64,000 nt of DNA from Candidatus Accumulibacter regalis (lineage in GTDB: Bacteria; Pseudomonadota; Gammaproteobacteria; Burkholderiales; Rhodocyclaceae): contig JEMY01000008.1 of NCBI GenBank assembly GCA_000585075.1, positions 85,738 through 149,737 of the forward strand, in the 5' to 3' direction. Below the pieces are notes generated by a model. The model was not told the DNA's origin, ran no database searches, and saw nothing but the letters and a program-made list of their open reading frames with translations. Below, piece by piece: positions 40,072 through 50,407 of the stretch. A program made the position numbers and the translations under genes. How positions within the stretch are numbered: position 1 is the first letter of the stretch; the number at the start of each line of letters is the position of its first letter.

Positions 40072-40782
40072 TCAGGAGCGGGGAGTCGCCGCGCTCGGCG
40101 CCGGCACACGCTTTTCCAGGATGACAATGCGGCCGTCCTCGACGCGGAAGTATCTCTGATTCTCGAGATCCTTCATCACCCGGCTGACCATTTCGCGCGA
40201 GGCGCCGATCATCTTGGCGATGTCCTGCTTGGTCAGGCGACGGCGGATGATGCGCTCGCCACGCTCTTCTTCCGAGAAGTCGAGAAGCAGCTTGGCGACT
40301 CGCCCGTAGACGTCCATCAGCGCCAGGCTCTCGATATTGCGGTCGGCTTCGCGCAGGCGCTGGACGAGACTCTTCATGATATTCAGACAGAGATCGAAGT
40401 TCTCGGCCAGGCAACGCTTGAAGTCGTTCTTGGTGATCACCAGCAATTCGCAGGTCTCGGTGGACATCACGTCGGCCGAACGCGGACTGCCGTCGATGAG
40501 CCCCATTTCGCCGAAGAACTCGCCTGGACCGAGGAGGGTCAGAATCACTTCGCGCCCTTCTTCGTCGCTGTTGAGCACCTTGGCACCGCCGCTGATCAGC
40601 ACGTAGAGCGAGTCGGTGCTGTCGCCGGCGCGGACGATCGTCGTCAGGCGCGGAACGCGACGATGGAAAGCGACTTTCGCGATCTGTTCGAGTTGCGCAT
40701 CGGGTACACCGGCAAAGATGGGAATGCTGTGCAGCAAAGTCAGGCTTGGTCCTCTCCTGGGCTGTTCGACCTGGGTGTTCAT
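40072..40782 (-). CDS. Crp/Fnr-family transcription regulator
   Basis: This 236-aa protein has a cyclic-nucleotide-binding-type beta roll (about 20-135, with GEFFGEMGLIDGSPRSADV), a long dimer helix and a C-terminal winged helix (LTKQDIAKMIGASREMVSRV). It has no N-terminal cysteine cluster, so it is not an oxygen-sensing Fnr. The SPRSADV loop resembles the Arg/Ser pair of cAMP-binding CRP, but the ligand is not certain. ATG 40782 is preferred to the upstream TTG 40800. It is 42 bp ahead of ftsK and divergent from trxB. Confidence 0.88.
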   Translation of the reverse strand: MNTQVEQPRRGPSLTLLHSIPIFAGVPDAQLEQIAKVAFHRRVPRLTTIVRAGDSTDSLYVLISGGAKVLNSDEEGREVILTLLGPGEFFGEMGLIDGSPRSADVMSTETCELLVITKNDFKRCLAENFDLCLNIMKSLVQRLREADRNIESLALMDVYGRVAKLLLDFSEEERGERIIRRRLTKQDIAKMIGASREMVSRVMKDLENQRYFRVEDGRIVILEKRVPAPSAATPRS

Positions 40783-40784
40783 GA

Positions 40785-41912
<1,128 letters not shown>

Positions 41913-41984
41913 CGCTGCGCAGCGTCGGCTACGCGACTGCCTTGCGGGAAGTGCTGGACGCCGGCGCAGGAACGAGCTTTTGCA

Positions 41985-42545
41985 ATGACTCAGCACAAGC
42001 AAGCGAGTAGCGAGGACCTGGACGCTTTCCTGGCCGCGGTTGACGGCGCAACACCGCTGTCGCGGCCCGACCGGGTCAGCTTCGAAGCACCGAAGCCCAG
42101 TCCTCGCCCGCGTCAGCGCGAACGCGACGAAGCGGCGGTACTCGGCGAATTGCTGCACGCACCGCTGGCCGTCGACGATTGGCTCGACCTCGGCGGCGCC
42201 GACTCGTTCCTGCGCAGCGGACTGCCGCGGACGCTGCTGCGCGACCTGCGCAGGGGCCGCTGGAGCATCCAGAATCACGTCGACCTGCACGGCATGAACC
42301 GCCATGAGGCGCACGCGGAGGTGGCGGTTTTTCTCAGCGAATCGATGGCTGAGGGCCGGCGCTGCCTGCGCATCGTGCACGGTCGCGGCAATGGATCTCC
42401 CGGTCGCGAAGCGATCCTGCGCCAGCTGGTCAAGGTCTGGTTGAGCCGTTGCCAGGAGGTGCTGGCATTCTGTCATGCGCCGCCTTGCGACGGCGGCGAT
42501 GGGGCCCTGTGGGTCCTCCTGAAAGCCGGTGGCAAGCGGCGCTGA
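41985..42545 (+). CDS. Smr-domain protein
   Basis: This 186-aa protein has an Smr domain at about 100-180, with DLHGMNRHEAHAEV and VHGRGNGSPG, the nuclease-type signature. Proteins of this short form (SmrA/YdaL-like) nick DNA or cleave RNA; recent family members act at stalled ribosomes. The N-terminal half is a disordered-looking linker. It is 72 bp after trxB on the same strand. Confidence 0.87.
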   Translation: MTQHKQASSEDLDAFLAAVDGATPLSRPDRVSFEAPKPSPRPRQRERDEAAVLGELLHAPLAVDDWLDLGGADSFLRSGLPRTLLRDLRRGRWSIQNHVDLHGMNRHEAHAEVAVFLSESMAEGRRCLRIVHGRGNGSPGREAILRQLVKVWLSRCQEVLAFCHAPPCDGGDGALWVLLKAGGKRR

Positions 42546-42586
42546 CACCGCCAGTCAGCACGTCCAGAGCGCGCAGGCTTGGCCGC

Positions 42587-42958
<372 letters not shown>

Positions 42959-43011
42959 CTATCAGAAATATGGCATCGATAATTGATCGCTGCGACGATC
43001 AGCGCCGACGA

Positions 43012-44622
43012 TCAGTACGGATCGCGGTAACGATTGGTGATCGGATAGCGCCAGTCCTTGCCGAAACCACGCTGCGTGACACGAATTCCAACGGGAGCCT
43101 GACGGCGCTTGTACTCGCTGATTTTCAACAGCTGTACGACCCGCCGCACGTCGGCTTCGGCGTAGCCGCTGGCAATGATCTCGCGCGGACTGATGTCTTT
43201 CTCCATGTACGCGGCGACGATCGCGTCGAGCACTTCGTACGCGGGCAGGCTGTCCTGATCGGTCTGGCCGGGTTTCAACTCGGCGGAGGGCGGGCGGCTG
43301 ATGATCAGTTCCGGAATCACGTAGGAACGCGTATTGCGCCAGCGAGACAAGCGGTAGACCCAGGTCTTGGCGATGTCCTTGATGACCGCAAAGCCGCCCG
43401 CCATGTCGCCATAGAGGGTGCAGTAGCCGACCGCCATTTCCGACTTGTTGCCGGTGGTGAGGACCAGTGAACCGGTCTTGTTTGAAATGGCCATCAGGAT
43501 CATGCCGCGGATCCGGGCCTGCAGGTTCTCTTCGGTCGTATCCGCGGGCAGGCCGGCAAACTGATCTGCGAGCATCCCGGCCATGGTTTCCATCGCCGGC
43601 GCGATGCCGATTTCGTCATAGCGAACGCCGAGCAGGCGGACCATTTCGCGCGACTCCGAAAGGCTGATCTCGGCCGTGTACGGGGAGGCCATCATGACCG
43701 CGCGCACGCGCTCGGCGCCGAGCGCATCGACGGCGATGGCCAGCGTGAGCGCCGAATCGATTCCTCCCGACAGGCCGATGATCGCACCCGGGAAGCCGTT
43801 CTTGCCAAGGTAGTCACGCACGCCGAGAACCAGCGCCTGATAGACCTCGGCTTCGATGCACGGCGCCGGGACAATGCTGCCTGGCCGTGGCTCGCCATCG
43901 ACAATGTCGACGACGGCCAGCGCTTCCTCGAACTGCGGCAGTTGGCAGCACAGCGTTCCCCGCGAGTCGAGAACGAATGAACCGCCGTCGAAGACCAGTT
44001 CGTCCTGGCCGCCGGCCAGATTGGCGTAGATCACCGGCAGGCGGGTACTGGCGATACGCTGGCGGAGGACTTCGGTACGCCTCTCGCGCTTGCCGATGTG
44101 ATAGGGAGAGGCGTTGAGGACGAGCAGAATCTCAGCGCCGGCCTGGCGGGCCAGATCAGCGGCACCTGCTTCCCAGACGTCGGCGCAGATATTGACGCCG
44201 CAGCGCACGCCCTTGACGGTCAGCACGCACGGGCCTTCGCCGGAGTCGAAATAGCGTTCTTCGTCGAACACCTCGTAGCTCGGCAGGCGCTGCTTGTAGT
44301 AGGTGGCCACGCGCACGCCGTCGCTGATCAGCGTCGCCGCGTTGTAGCAGCGGTAGCCGCGCCGTTCCGGATGGCCAACGAGAACCGCGATTCCCTTGAC
44401 CTTGGCGGCGAGGGCGTCGAGCTCGGCTGCGCAAGCGGCGGAGAAATCCTCGCGCAGCAGGAGGTCCTCCGGCGGGTAGCCGCAAAGCGCCAGCTCCGGT
44501 GTCAACAGCAGGTCGGCGCCTTGCTCCCTGGCGCGCTCGGCAAAATCGAGGATACGCGCCGAGTTGCCGGCAAAGTCGCCGACCGTCGCGTTGATCTGGG
44601 CAATGGCAATCTTGAGAGGCAT
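43012..44622 (-). CDS. nadE: Glutamine-dependent NAD+ synthetase
   Basis: This 536-aa enzyme makes NAD from deamido-NAD with glutamine as N donor. The N-terminal nitrilase-type glutaminase (1-250) has Glu in LLTPELAL, Lys in YKQRLPSYEVF and Cys in GVNICADVW. The C-terminal synthetase has the PP-loop GLSGGIDSALT and TGNKSEMAVGYCTLYGD. Start ATG 44622 (MPLKIAIAQ) is preferred to GTG/ATG-like codons four residues upstream. Confidence 0.94.
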   Translation of the reverse strand: MPLKIAIAQINATVGDFAGNSARILDFAERAREQGADLLLTPELALCGYPPEDLLLREDFSAACAAELDALAAKVKGIAVLVGHPERRGYRCYNAATLISDGVRVATYYKQRLPSYEVFDEERYFDSGEGPCVLTVKGVRCGVNICADVWEAGAADLARQAGAEILLVLNASPYHIGKRERRTEVLRQRIASTRLPVIYANLAGGQDELVFDGGSFVLDSRGTLCCQLPQFEEALAVVDIVDGEPRPGSIVPAPCIEAEVYQALVLGVRDYLGKNGFPGAIIGLSGGIDSALTLAIAVDALGAERVRAVMMASPYTAEISLSESREMVRLLGVRYDEIGIAPAMETMAGMLADQFAGLPADTTEENLQARIRGMILMAISNKTGSLVLTTGNKSEMAVGYCTLYGDMAGGFAVIKDIAKTWVYRLSRWRNTRSYVIPELIISRPPSAELKPGQTDQDSLPAYEVLDAIVAAYMEKDISPREIIASGYAEADVRRVVQLLKISEYKRRQAPVGIRVTQRGFGKDWRYPITNRYRDPY

Positions 44623-44640
44623 GGGCGCAGGCACCAGCGA

Positions 44641-44666
44641 AAGGGGCGCTTGCGCGCCCCTTGATC
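44641..44666 (-). terminator. Terminator after the pyrophosphatase gene
   Basis: AAGGGGCGC (44641-44649) pairs with GCGCCCCTT (44654-44662) across a 4-base loop. On the minus strand the stem is followed by a short T-run, 24 bp after the ppa stop. Confidence 0.65.
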
Positions 44667-44685
44667 ATGGTTGAAAAGAAACGGC

Positions 44686-45234
44686 TCAGTAGTGCGGCTT
44701 ATCCTTGGCATCATTGAAGCGCTGCACGCCTTCCATGATTTCCTTCTTGGCCTCATCGACGCCCAGCCAGCCGGCGACCTTGACGAACTTGCCGCGCTCC
44801 AGATCCTTGTAGTGGGCAAAAAAGTGCGAGATCTGGTCCAGGATGACCTGCGGAAAGTCGCGCGGTGATTCGATGTCGCGATACATTTGCGTCAGGCTGT
44901 CAACCGGAACCGCCAGTAGCTTGCCGTCCTGCCCGGCCTCGTCTTCCATGGCCAGCAGGCCGATCGGCCGGCAGCGCACGACCACGCCCGGCGGCAGGGC
45001 AAACTGGGTCACCACCAGGACGTCGACCGGGTCGTCGTCGCCGGCGATGGTGTGCGGGATGTAGCCATAGTTGCAGGGGTAGTGCATGGCGGTCGACATG
45101 AAGCGGTCGACGAAGACCTGTCCGCTTTCCTTGTCTACTTCATACTTCACCGGATCGGCATGCATCGGGATTTCGATGACGACGTTGAAATCATTCGGGA
45201 GTGCTTTGCCCGAGGGCACGCGATCTAGGCCCAT
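44686..45234 (-). CDS. ppa: Inorganic pyrophosphatase
   Basis: This 182-aa cytoplasmic family I enzyme splits pyrophosphate and so drives biosynthesis. The signature DDDPVDVLV, the residues of NVVIEIPMHADPVKYEVDK and the MHYPCNYGYIPHT block are all present. It is transcribed alone. Confidence 0.94.
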   Translation of the reverse strand: MGLDRVPSGKALPNDFNVVIEIPMHADPVKYEVDKESGQVFVDRFMSTAMHYPCNYGYIPHTIAGDDDPVDVLVVTQFALPPGVVVRCRPIGLLAMEDEAGQDGKLLAVPVDSLTQMYRDIESPRDFPQVILDQISHFFAHYKDLERGKFVKVAGWLGVDEAKKEIMEGVQRFNDAKDKPHY

Positions 45235-45372
45235 GTAAGTTCTCTCTGCTGGTTGGGGAATGCCTCATTATACGCGCCTATCGTTGAGCGAGGGCTCGCC
45301 GGAAGACATTGGCGTGGCCGTCGGGCCAGCATCGGGTAGTGGCCCACCGACGCGTCGAGACGGTACGCGCCG

Positions 45373-46248
45373 TCAGGCGACACAGGCCAGCGCGCTTGCT
45401 TCGCCTGCCCTGGTTGCTGCCGCGCCCTGTTCGAGCCCTTTCAGCCAGGCGAGAACCGGTGCCGCGCAATCGTGCCAGTGCTCATCGAGAATCAGTGCGT
45501 GCCCGGTTTCGGCGACGATCTGCAGTTCGGCGTTCCAGCGCCGGGCGAGCGGACGGATCAGCTCCGGCGGAAAGACCGTGTCGAGTTCGCCGCCGACGAC
45601 GAGCACCGGCAGCGCCGGCGGCGGCTTGGGCGACCATCTCCAGCAGCCGAGAAGGGCCAGGTCGCAGACCGCCCGTGCCGACTCGGGCTGCACCAGTTGC
45701 GCGAAGCGCAGCAGCGTTTCCGGCCTGGTCGTCGGCGAGAAGTAGACCTCCTTGATCATGTGCAGTGCGGTGGCACTGACCCGCCCCCTGGTCACGTTGA
45801 CCACTTCGCAAAGAAACTTGGGGTATTTGAGCAACAGCTTGGTCGCCGACTCGAGCGTGCCGTTGATCGGCACCGGCGCGAGCAGGGCAGCCGCCGCGGC
45901 GAGCGATTGCTCAAGGAGGCGTTCGGCGATGAACGAACCCATCGAATGCCCGATGACGATAGGTCGTTGGTCGAAGCCGGCGACGACCTGCTGGGCGTCG
46001 GCCAGGTAATCGTCGAGACTCAAGGCGTCCAGATACTCGCGCCCGTCGCTGCCACCATGGCCGGAAAACTCGAGCGCGTGGCAGTCGTAGCCATGGCTGG
46101 CGAAAAAGGGGAGGAAGTGAACATCCCAGGAGCGCGCGTCAACATAGCCACCGTGCAGAAAGAGCAGCGGCGGGCGCTGCGAGGGGACACTCGGTGCGCG
46201 GTGGAGGGTGTGCAGCTTGTGCGGCCGATGTTTGCGATGTGGGTCCAT
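45373..46248 (-). CDS. Alpha/beta hydrolase
   Basis: This 291-aa hydrolase has the oxyanion HG motif LLFLHGGYVDARSW, the nucleophile elbow GHSMGS (about residue 115), the acid in GGELDTVFPPE and the catalytic His in ETGHALILDE. ATG 46248 is chosen since the upstream frame is basic and not conserved-looking. It resembles monoacylglycerol-lipase-type enzymes, but the substrate is not known. It is divergent from the STAND gene. Confidence 0.8.
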   Translation of the reverse strand: MDPHRKHRPHKLHTLHRAPSVPSQRPPLLFLHGGYVDARSWDVHFLPFFASHGYDCHALEFSGHGGSDGREYLDALSLDDYLADAQQVVAGFDQRPIVIGHSMGSFIAERLLEQSLAAAAALLAPVPINGTLESATKLLLKYPKFLCEVVNVTRGRVSATALHMIKEVYFSPTTRPETLLRFAQLVQPESARAVCDLALLGCWRWSPKPPPALPVLVVGGELDTVFPPELIRPLARRWNAELQIVAETGHALILDEHWHDCAAPVLAWLKGLEQGAAATRAGEASALACVA

Positions 46249-46431
46249 GACTGGTCTCCGGAAGCGATCCCGAACTATAGGCCAGATCGCGTCGCAACGG
46301 CCAAGCCAGGCGTTGGCTGGTCTTTGGCGCGCGCGAAGTCCTCTCTCCAGCAGGTACCCGGCCAGGAGCTTTCGCGTCCCGGGCTTTCGGCCTATGATGT
46401 CACCAGGATATTGCCTGAGGCTTGATCTGAA

Positions 46432-48768
46432 ATGACTCATAGCGCCGCCGCACCTTCCCCCTCAAACAAGGCCGCCAGGCAGACGGCGGTGCCCGGAAAG
46501 AATCAGACCGATCCGCCGGGCCAGCGCGCGGTCGATGGCGCCGCCAATCCGTATCCTGGCCTCGCCGCCTTCAAACCCGAAGCGCACCACCTGTTCTTCG
46601 GGCGCGACGAGGATAGCGAAAGGGTCGTCGCGCGCTTGGCGGAAACGCGCTTGATCAGCGTCATCGGCCGCTCCGGCACCGGCAAGTCCTCGCTGGTCGC
46701 CGCCGGCGTCGTGCCGCGCTTTGCCGAGCGGCTCGGCCAGCTGAGCTATCTTCGCTGCGAGCCACAGGGCAGCCCCTTCCACCAGCTTGCCGACGTGCTT
46801 GGTCGCGAGCTTCCGGGAAAGGATTCGGCGATCGGTCATCAGGCCGTCGACAGCGTGCAGCGCGCACTCACCGAAGCGAGCGATTCGCGGCAATCCGAAG
46901 AACGCCTTGCCGTCGCCAGCCTCGCCCTGCTGCGCCAACGAAAGCACCCTCTGCTCCTGCTGCTGGACCAGTTTGAAGAGTTGTTCACGCTCACGCCGGT
47001 GGCTTGCGCGCTCCGCTTTCGCCAGCTCTTCGGCGCGCTGCTCGACATCGACGACCTGTACCTGGCGTTGACGCTGCGCAGCGAATTCACCGTTCGCCTG
47101 ATGGAATGGCTGGGTGAGGACCTTTTTCGGGCGTCACTGGTGGCCCTCGAACCGGTCAGTGGCGAAGCGCAACTGCAGGCGATCGTCACCGGCCCGGCGC
47201 AAGCCTGTGGTGTTCCGGTGCAGGCCGAACTCGTTTCGACACTCCTCTCGGCGGCCAGAGCCAGCAAAGGCGCGCTGCCGCTGATCGCCTTGACCCTCGA
47301 ACGGATGTTCGAGGAGCGCGACGCCCGGCAGGGCCTCACTCTTGCGGCCTATGAACGCATGGGTGGACTGGCCAGTATCGTCGACACGGCGGCTGCCGGC
47401 ATCGAACGATTGATCGACAGCGAACCGCAGCTGGAACTCGCGTGTGCCCGACTGTTTGCCGAACTGGCGACGGTGATCGACGAGGTGCCGACGCGGCGGA
47501 CGGTCGAAATCGCAGCTTTGCGCGCCGATCGGCAGATCAGCCGACTGGTCGATGCCTTGCGCAGCCAGGGCTTTCTGTCCGACCCCGACGACCAGCACGT
47601 CGAGTTCGCTCACGAAACGCTGCTGACCCACTGGCCGCGCCTGCGGCAGTGGTGCGCCCGCTATCGCGACAGCCTGTCGCTGCGGCGGCAGGCGAAAATG
47701 GCGGCCAGGGAGTGGTGGCAGCTCGTCGCGCAGGAGGCCGGTTCGCCGCCTGCCGGCCGGCACGGCAGCCATCCCCAGCTGTGGAGCTGGGAGCGGCAGA
47801 AGCCGGTGTTGCTGGCCCTGCTCGATCTCAGCCACCGCGCAGCACCGGCCGACGCCGACTTTTGCGATCCCGGCATTGCCGCCTGGCGTACGCTGGCCGC
47901 GCACCTGGACAAGACACTGCATCGTTTTCTGCGGCCCGAACCGCTGCGCCTGCTCGACGAATTGGCGAGCGACGAGACTCAACATCATCGCCGCGAAGAG
48001 ATCGGCCTGCGCCTCAATCAGATGGGCGACCCGCGCCGCGGCGTAGGGCTGACAGCCGAAGGACTGCCGGATATTGTCTGGATCGACATCGCGGCGGGGG
48101 AAGTACAACTCGAAGGCAAGGCCAGCGAGGTGTTCGTCGTCGAGCCCCTGCGCATTTCCAGGTACCCGATCACATGGCAGCAATACGGCGCTTTCCTTGC
48201 CGCTGACGATGGCTATCGCGATCGTCGCTGGTGGCGAAAGCTGGTGCAACGCAAACAACCGGGCGAAACGCGCTGGGGTTTCCAGAACCACCCGGCCATC
48301 AACATCGCCTGGAGCGATGCTGTCGCCTTCTGCCGCTGGTTGAGCGAGCGCCTGGCGTTGACCGGGCCGGAGCTCATCCGCCTGCCGACCGAGTGGGAGT
48401 GGCAGTGGGTCGCTCAGGGCGGGCCGATGCAGCGAAAATATCCATGGGGCAGCGACTGGAACCCGGCGCGTGCCAACAGTCACGAGAGCGGCACGGGTCG
48501 GACGATGGCCGTTGGCATGTATCCGCTGGGCGCGCCGGAAGGAGAGACGGTGGCCGATCTCGCGGGTAACGTCTGGGAATGGTGCCTGAACGAATACGAA
48601 CATCCTGGCAACACGCAGATCGGTGGTGACATCTCGCGCACGCTGCGTGGCGGGTCGTGGCTCGATTTTCCGGGCGACCTGCGGGCGGCCAAGCGCGAAG
48701 AGTTCTCGCCCGATGACCGCGACGGCGATATCGGTTTCCGCGTGGTGCTCGCGGCGCCGCTCGAATAG
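46432..48768 (+). CDS. STAND NTPase (nSTAND1 type) fused to an inactive FGE-like C-type-lectin domain
   Basis: In this 778-aa protein NPYPGLAAFKPEAHHLFFGRD leads into a P-loop NTPase with Walker A IGRSGTGKSS (about 77-86) and Walker B LLLLDQFEEL (about 178), followed by a winged-helix-like region (FAHETLLTHWPRL) and an arm domain. From about 543 a formylglycine-generating-enzyme-like domain follows: ISRYPITWQQY, WSDAVAFCRWLS, LPTEWEWQWVAQGG, DLAGNVWEWCLNEYE, LRGGSWLDFPGDLRAA and GFRVV. The two catalytic Cys expected after GGS are absent, so it cannot mature sulfatases and more likely binds a ligand. STAND proteins act as switches in signalling and defence. No partner effector is certain. Confidence 0.87.
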   Translation: MTHSAAAPSPSNKAARQTAVPGKNQTDPPGQRAVDGAANPYPGLAAFKPEAHHLFFGRDEDSERVVARLAETRLISVIGRSGTGKSSLVAAGVVPRFAERLGQLSYLRCEPQGSPFHQLADVLGRELPGKDSAIGHQAVDSVQRALTEASDSRQSEERLAVASLALLRQRKHPLLLLLDQFEELFTLTPVACALRFRQLFGALLDIDDLYLALTLRSEFTVRLMEWLGEDLFRASLVALEPVSGEAQLQAIVTGPAQACGVPVQAELVSTLLSAARASKGALPLIALTLERMFEERDARQGLTLAAYERMGGLASIVDTAAAGIERLIDSEPQLELACARLFAELATVIDEVPTRRTVEIAALRADRQISRLVDALRSQGFLSDPDDQHVEFAHETLLTHWPRLRQWCARYRDSLSLRRQAKMAAREWWQLVAQEAGSPPAGRHGSHPQLWSWERQKPVLLALLDLSHRAAPADADFCDPGIAAWRTLAAHLDKTLHRFLRPEPLRLLDELASDETQHHRREEIGLRLNQMGDPRRGVGLTAEGLPDIVWIDIAAGEVQLEGKASEVFVVEPLRISRYPITWQQYGAFLAADDGYRDRRWWRKLVQRKQPGETRWGFQNHPAINIAWSDAVAFCRWLSERLALTGPELIRLPTEWEWQWVAQGGPMQRKYPWGSDWNPARANSHESGTGRTMAVGMYPLGAPEGETVADLAGNVWEWCLNEYEHPGNTQIGGDISRTLRGGSWLDFPGDLRAAKREEFSPDDRDGDIGFRVVLAAPLE

Positions 48769-48871
48769 GAAGGACCCGCGCGCGGCTCGGCCTTGCGCTC
48801 GCGAACGACACAGGAGCAGGTGGGGGTGGGCAACGGACAGCGGGCGTCCGTTCGTGCGCAGCCGGTGGCCG

Positions 48872-50407
48872 TTACCTGTGGCTGACGGTGACGCTCAGCT
48901 GGCCGCGATTGTTGTCATAGAACTTCCAGGCATCGTTGGCGTAGCAATACAGGTAGCCCGGGCGCAGCGGCTTGAACGTGCATTGCTCGCCGATGACGAA
49001 GCTCTCCCCCTCGATCGCCGTGCCACTGCCGTCCATGTTCGGCTGGTTGGCGATCATGCCGATCAGAGCAAACCACGGAGCGTCCTCGCGGCGCCGCGAT
49101 CCCCACCAGTCGGCCGCTTCCTTGCCCGTCAATCGCTGGTAGATCGCTTCCGCCTGGCCAATGGCATTGCCGAACAGGTGCGCGACCGCGCCGATGTTGA
49201 ACTGCCCTTCGTCGACCCCTCCGGGGCCGCAGGGAATCGTGCCGTCCAGCCACTCGCCGCTGGCGACGAATGCGTAGTTCACGCCGCCTTCAAGGTACAG
49301 GCCGGTAGCGTTCCAGTGCTGGCCAGCGAACACGGCAGCGCTGGCCGACTCACCGACAGAGAGGACCCGCGTCGGCCAGTATGGCGCCTGCGCCAGAGGC
49401 GGTACCTGATGCCGATCCCAGACCTGCTCGGCCAGCTCACGACCAACACTTTTCGCGGCCACCAGCGGCGTCGCGCGCGGCAAGGTGCGCAAGTGTTTCC
49501 ACGCGCCGCCTGGCGGCTCGTGCAGGACGCCGCGCGGATCGGGACTCAACTGGCAGGCCAGCGCCGGATCGACGCGCAGGCCAAGTGCCGTCGCTTCATC
49601 GACCATCCACTGCAGCGCGCCGTCGGAGAGGCCGCACTCCTGGTAACCACCCCCCACGTCTTCGTGCGTACCGACGAACCAGAGTTGCTTGACGCTGCCG
49701 TCGACCAAGCGCTGCGCGTCGGTCCACAGCGTTGGCGAAAAGCTTGCCCGTTGTTCGTCCATGGCCAGAGCGTGGCGACCGTGGCGAACCGCAGGGCCGA
49801 GCTGGGTGTCATGGAAGCGGTAGTTGCTCGGGTCGTCGAGGATCTGGTCGAAGAGGACCAGATCGTCGGGTACGCCGAGCGAACCGACCGTATCCCAGAC
49901 ACCGATCAAGTGGATAAGCGGTTGGCCATCGGGCAGGGCACCGGCAAGAAAGCGGAAATCGGCGCCCCATTGCGTCGCTTCCCGGCCTTTCCGGTAGCCG
50001 TGCTCGTAGGCCTTTTCGACCGCTATCCAGGCCTGCCGCTTACTGCACCCTTTGAGATCGACAAGCCCGCAGCGGGCGATGAAGCCGCCGAGGCTGCGCA
50101 CCGTGTAGGCGCCGCGACTGAAACCGAAGAGGAAAATCCGGTCACCACTTCGGTAGTGGTCGCACAGCCAACGATAGGCCGCGAGAATGTGGTGGCTGAG
50201 ACCAAGGCCGATAGCGCCGCCGAGCAGACGTTCCACCAGATTCCCGTCGGCACCGACACCGGGGTGATAGTAGACCCGCTGTTGCTTGTCGCTCAGGCAG
50301 AGCCTGTGCAGCTTGACGACATTGGTCGGTGCGGGCAGGGCGCCCATTTCCTGTTTCGGGGTGCACCAGGTTCCGTCACAGCAGACGACGAGATTGCGTG
50401 GCATCAT
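48872..50407 (-). CDS. DUF2235 hydrolase with a lectin-like C-terminal domain
   Basis: This 511-aa protein starts MPRNLVVCCDGTW, the DUF2235 opening. It carries the nucleophile elbow FGFSRGAYTVRSL (about 95-107), VWDTVGSLG and WFVGTHEDVGGGY, where the remaining triad residues lie. DUF2235 includes type VI secretion phospholipases (Tle1) and other lipases. From about 385 the tail changes to a beta-rich domain ending YCYANDAWKFYDNNRGQLSVTVS, which resembles galactose-binding LecA-like lectins. There is no signal peptide. The ATG overlaps the stop of the upstream c-di-GMP gene by four bases, so the two are translationally coupled. Confidence 0.83.
   Translation of the reverse strand: MMPRNLVVCCDGTWCTPKQEMGALPAPTNVVKLHRLCLSDKQQRVYYHPGVGADGNLVERLLGGAIGLGLSHHILAAYRWLCDHYRSGDRIFLFGFSRGAYTVRSLGGFIARCGLVDLKGCSKRQAWIAVEKAYEHGYRKGREATQWGADFRFLAGALPDGQPLIHLIGVWDTVGSLGVPDDLVLFDQILDDPSNYRFHDTQLGPAVRHGRHALAMDEQRASFSPTLWTDAQRLVDGSVKQLWFVGTHEDVGGGYQECGLSDGALQWMVDEATALGLRVDPALACQLSPDPRGVLHEPPGGAWKHLRTLPRATPLVAAKSVGRELAEQVWDRHQVPPLAQAPYWPTRVLSVGESASAAVFAGQHWNATGLYLEGGVNYAFVASGEWLDGTIPCGPGGVDEGQFNIGAVAHLFGNAIGQAEAIYQRLTGKEAADWWGSRRREDAPWFALIGMIANQPNMDGSGTAIEGESFVIGEQCTFKPLRPGYLYCYANDAWKFYDNNRGQLSVTVSHR

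Noticed and set aside
40072..40782. Calling the Crp/Fnr-type gene fnr
   Set aside because: The N-terminal cysteines that hold the Fnr iron-sulfur cluster are not present.
46432..48768. The FGE-like domain as the maturase for the arylsulfatase
   Set aside because: The cysteine pair needed for formylglycine formation is missing and the domain is attached to a STAND NTPase 18 kb away.
46249..50407. A local diversity-generating retroelement next to the STAND gene
   Set aside because: No reverse transcriptase, accessory gene or template-repeat copy is visible in the window; only the target-like domain is present.
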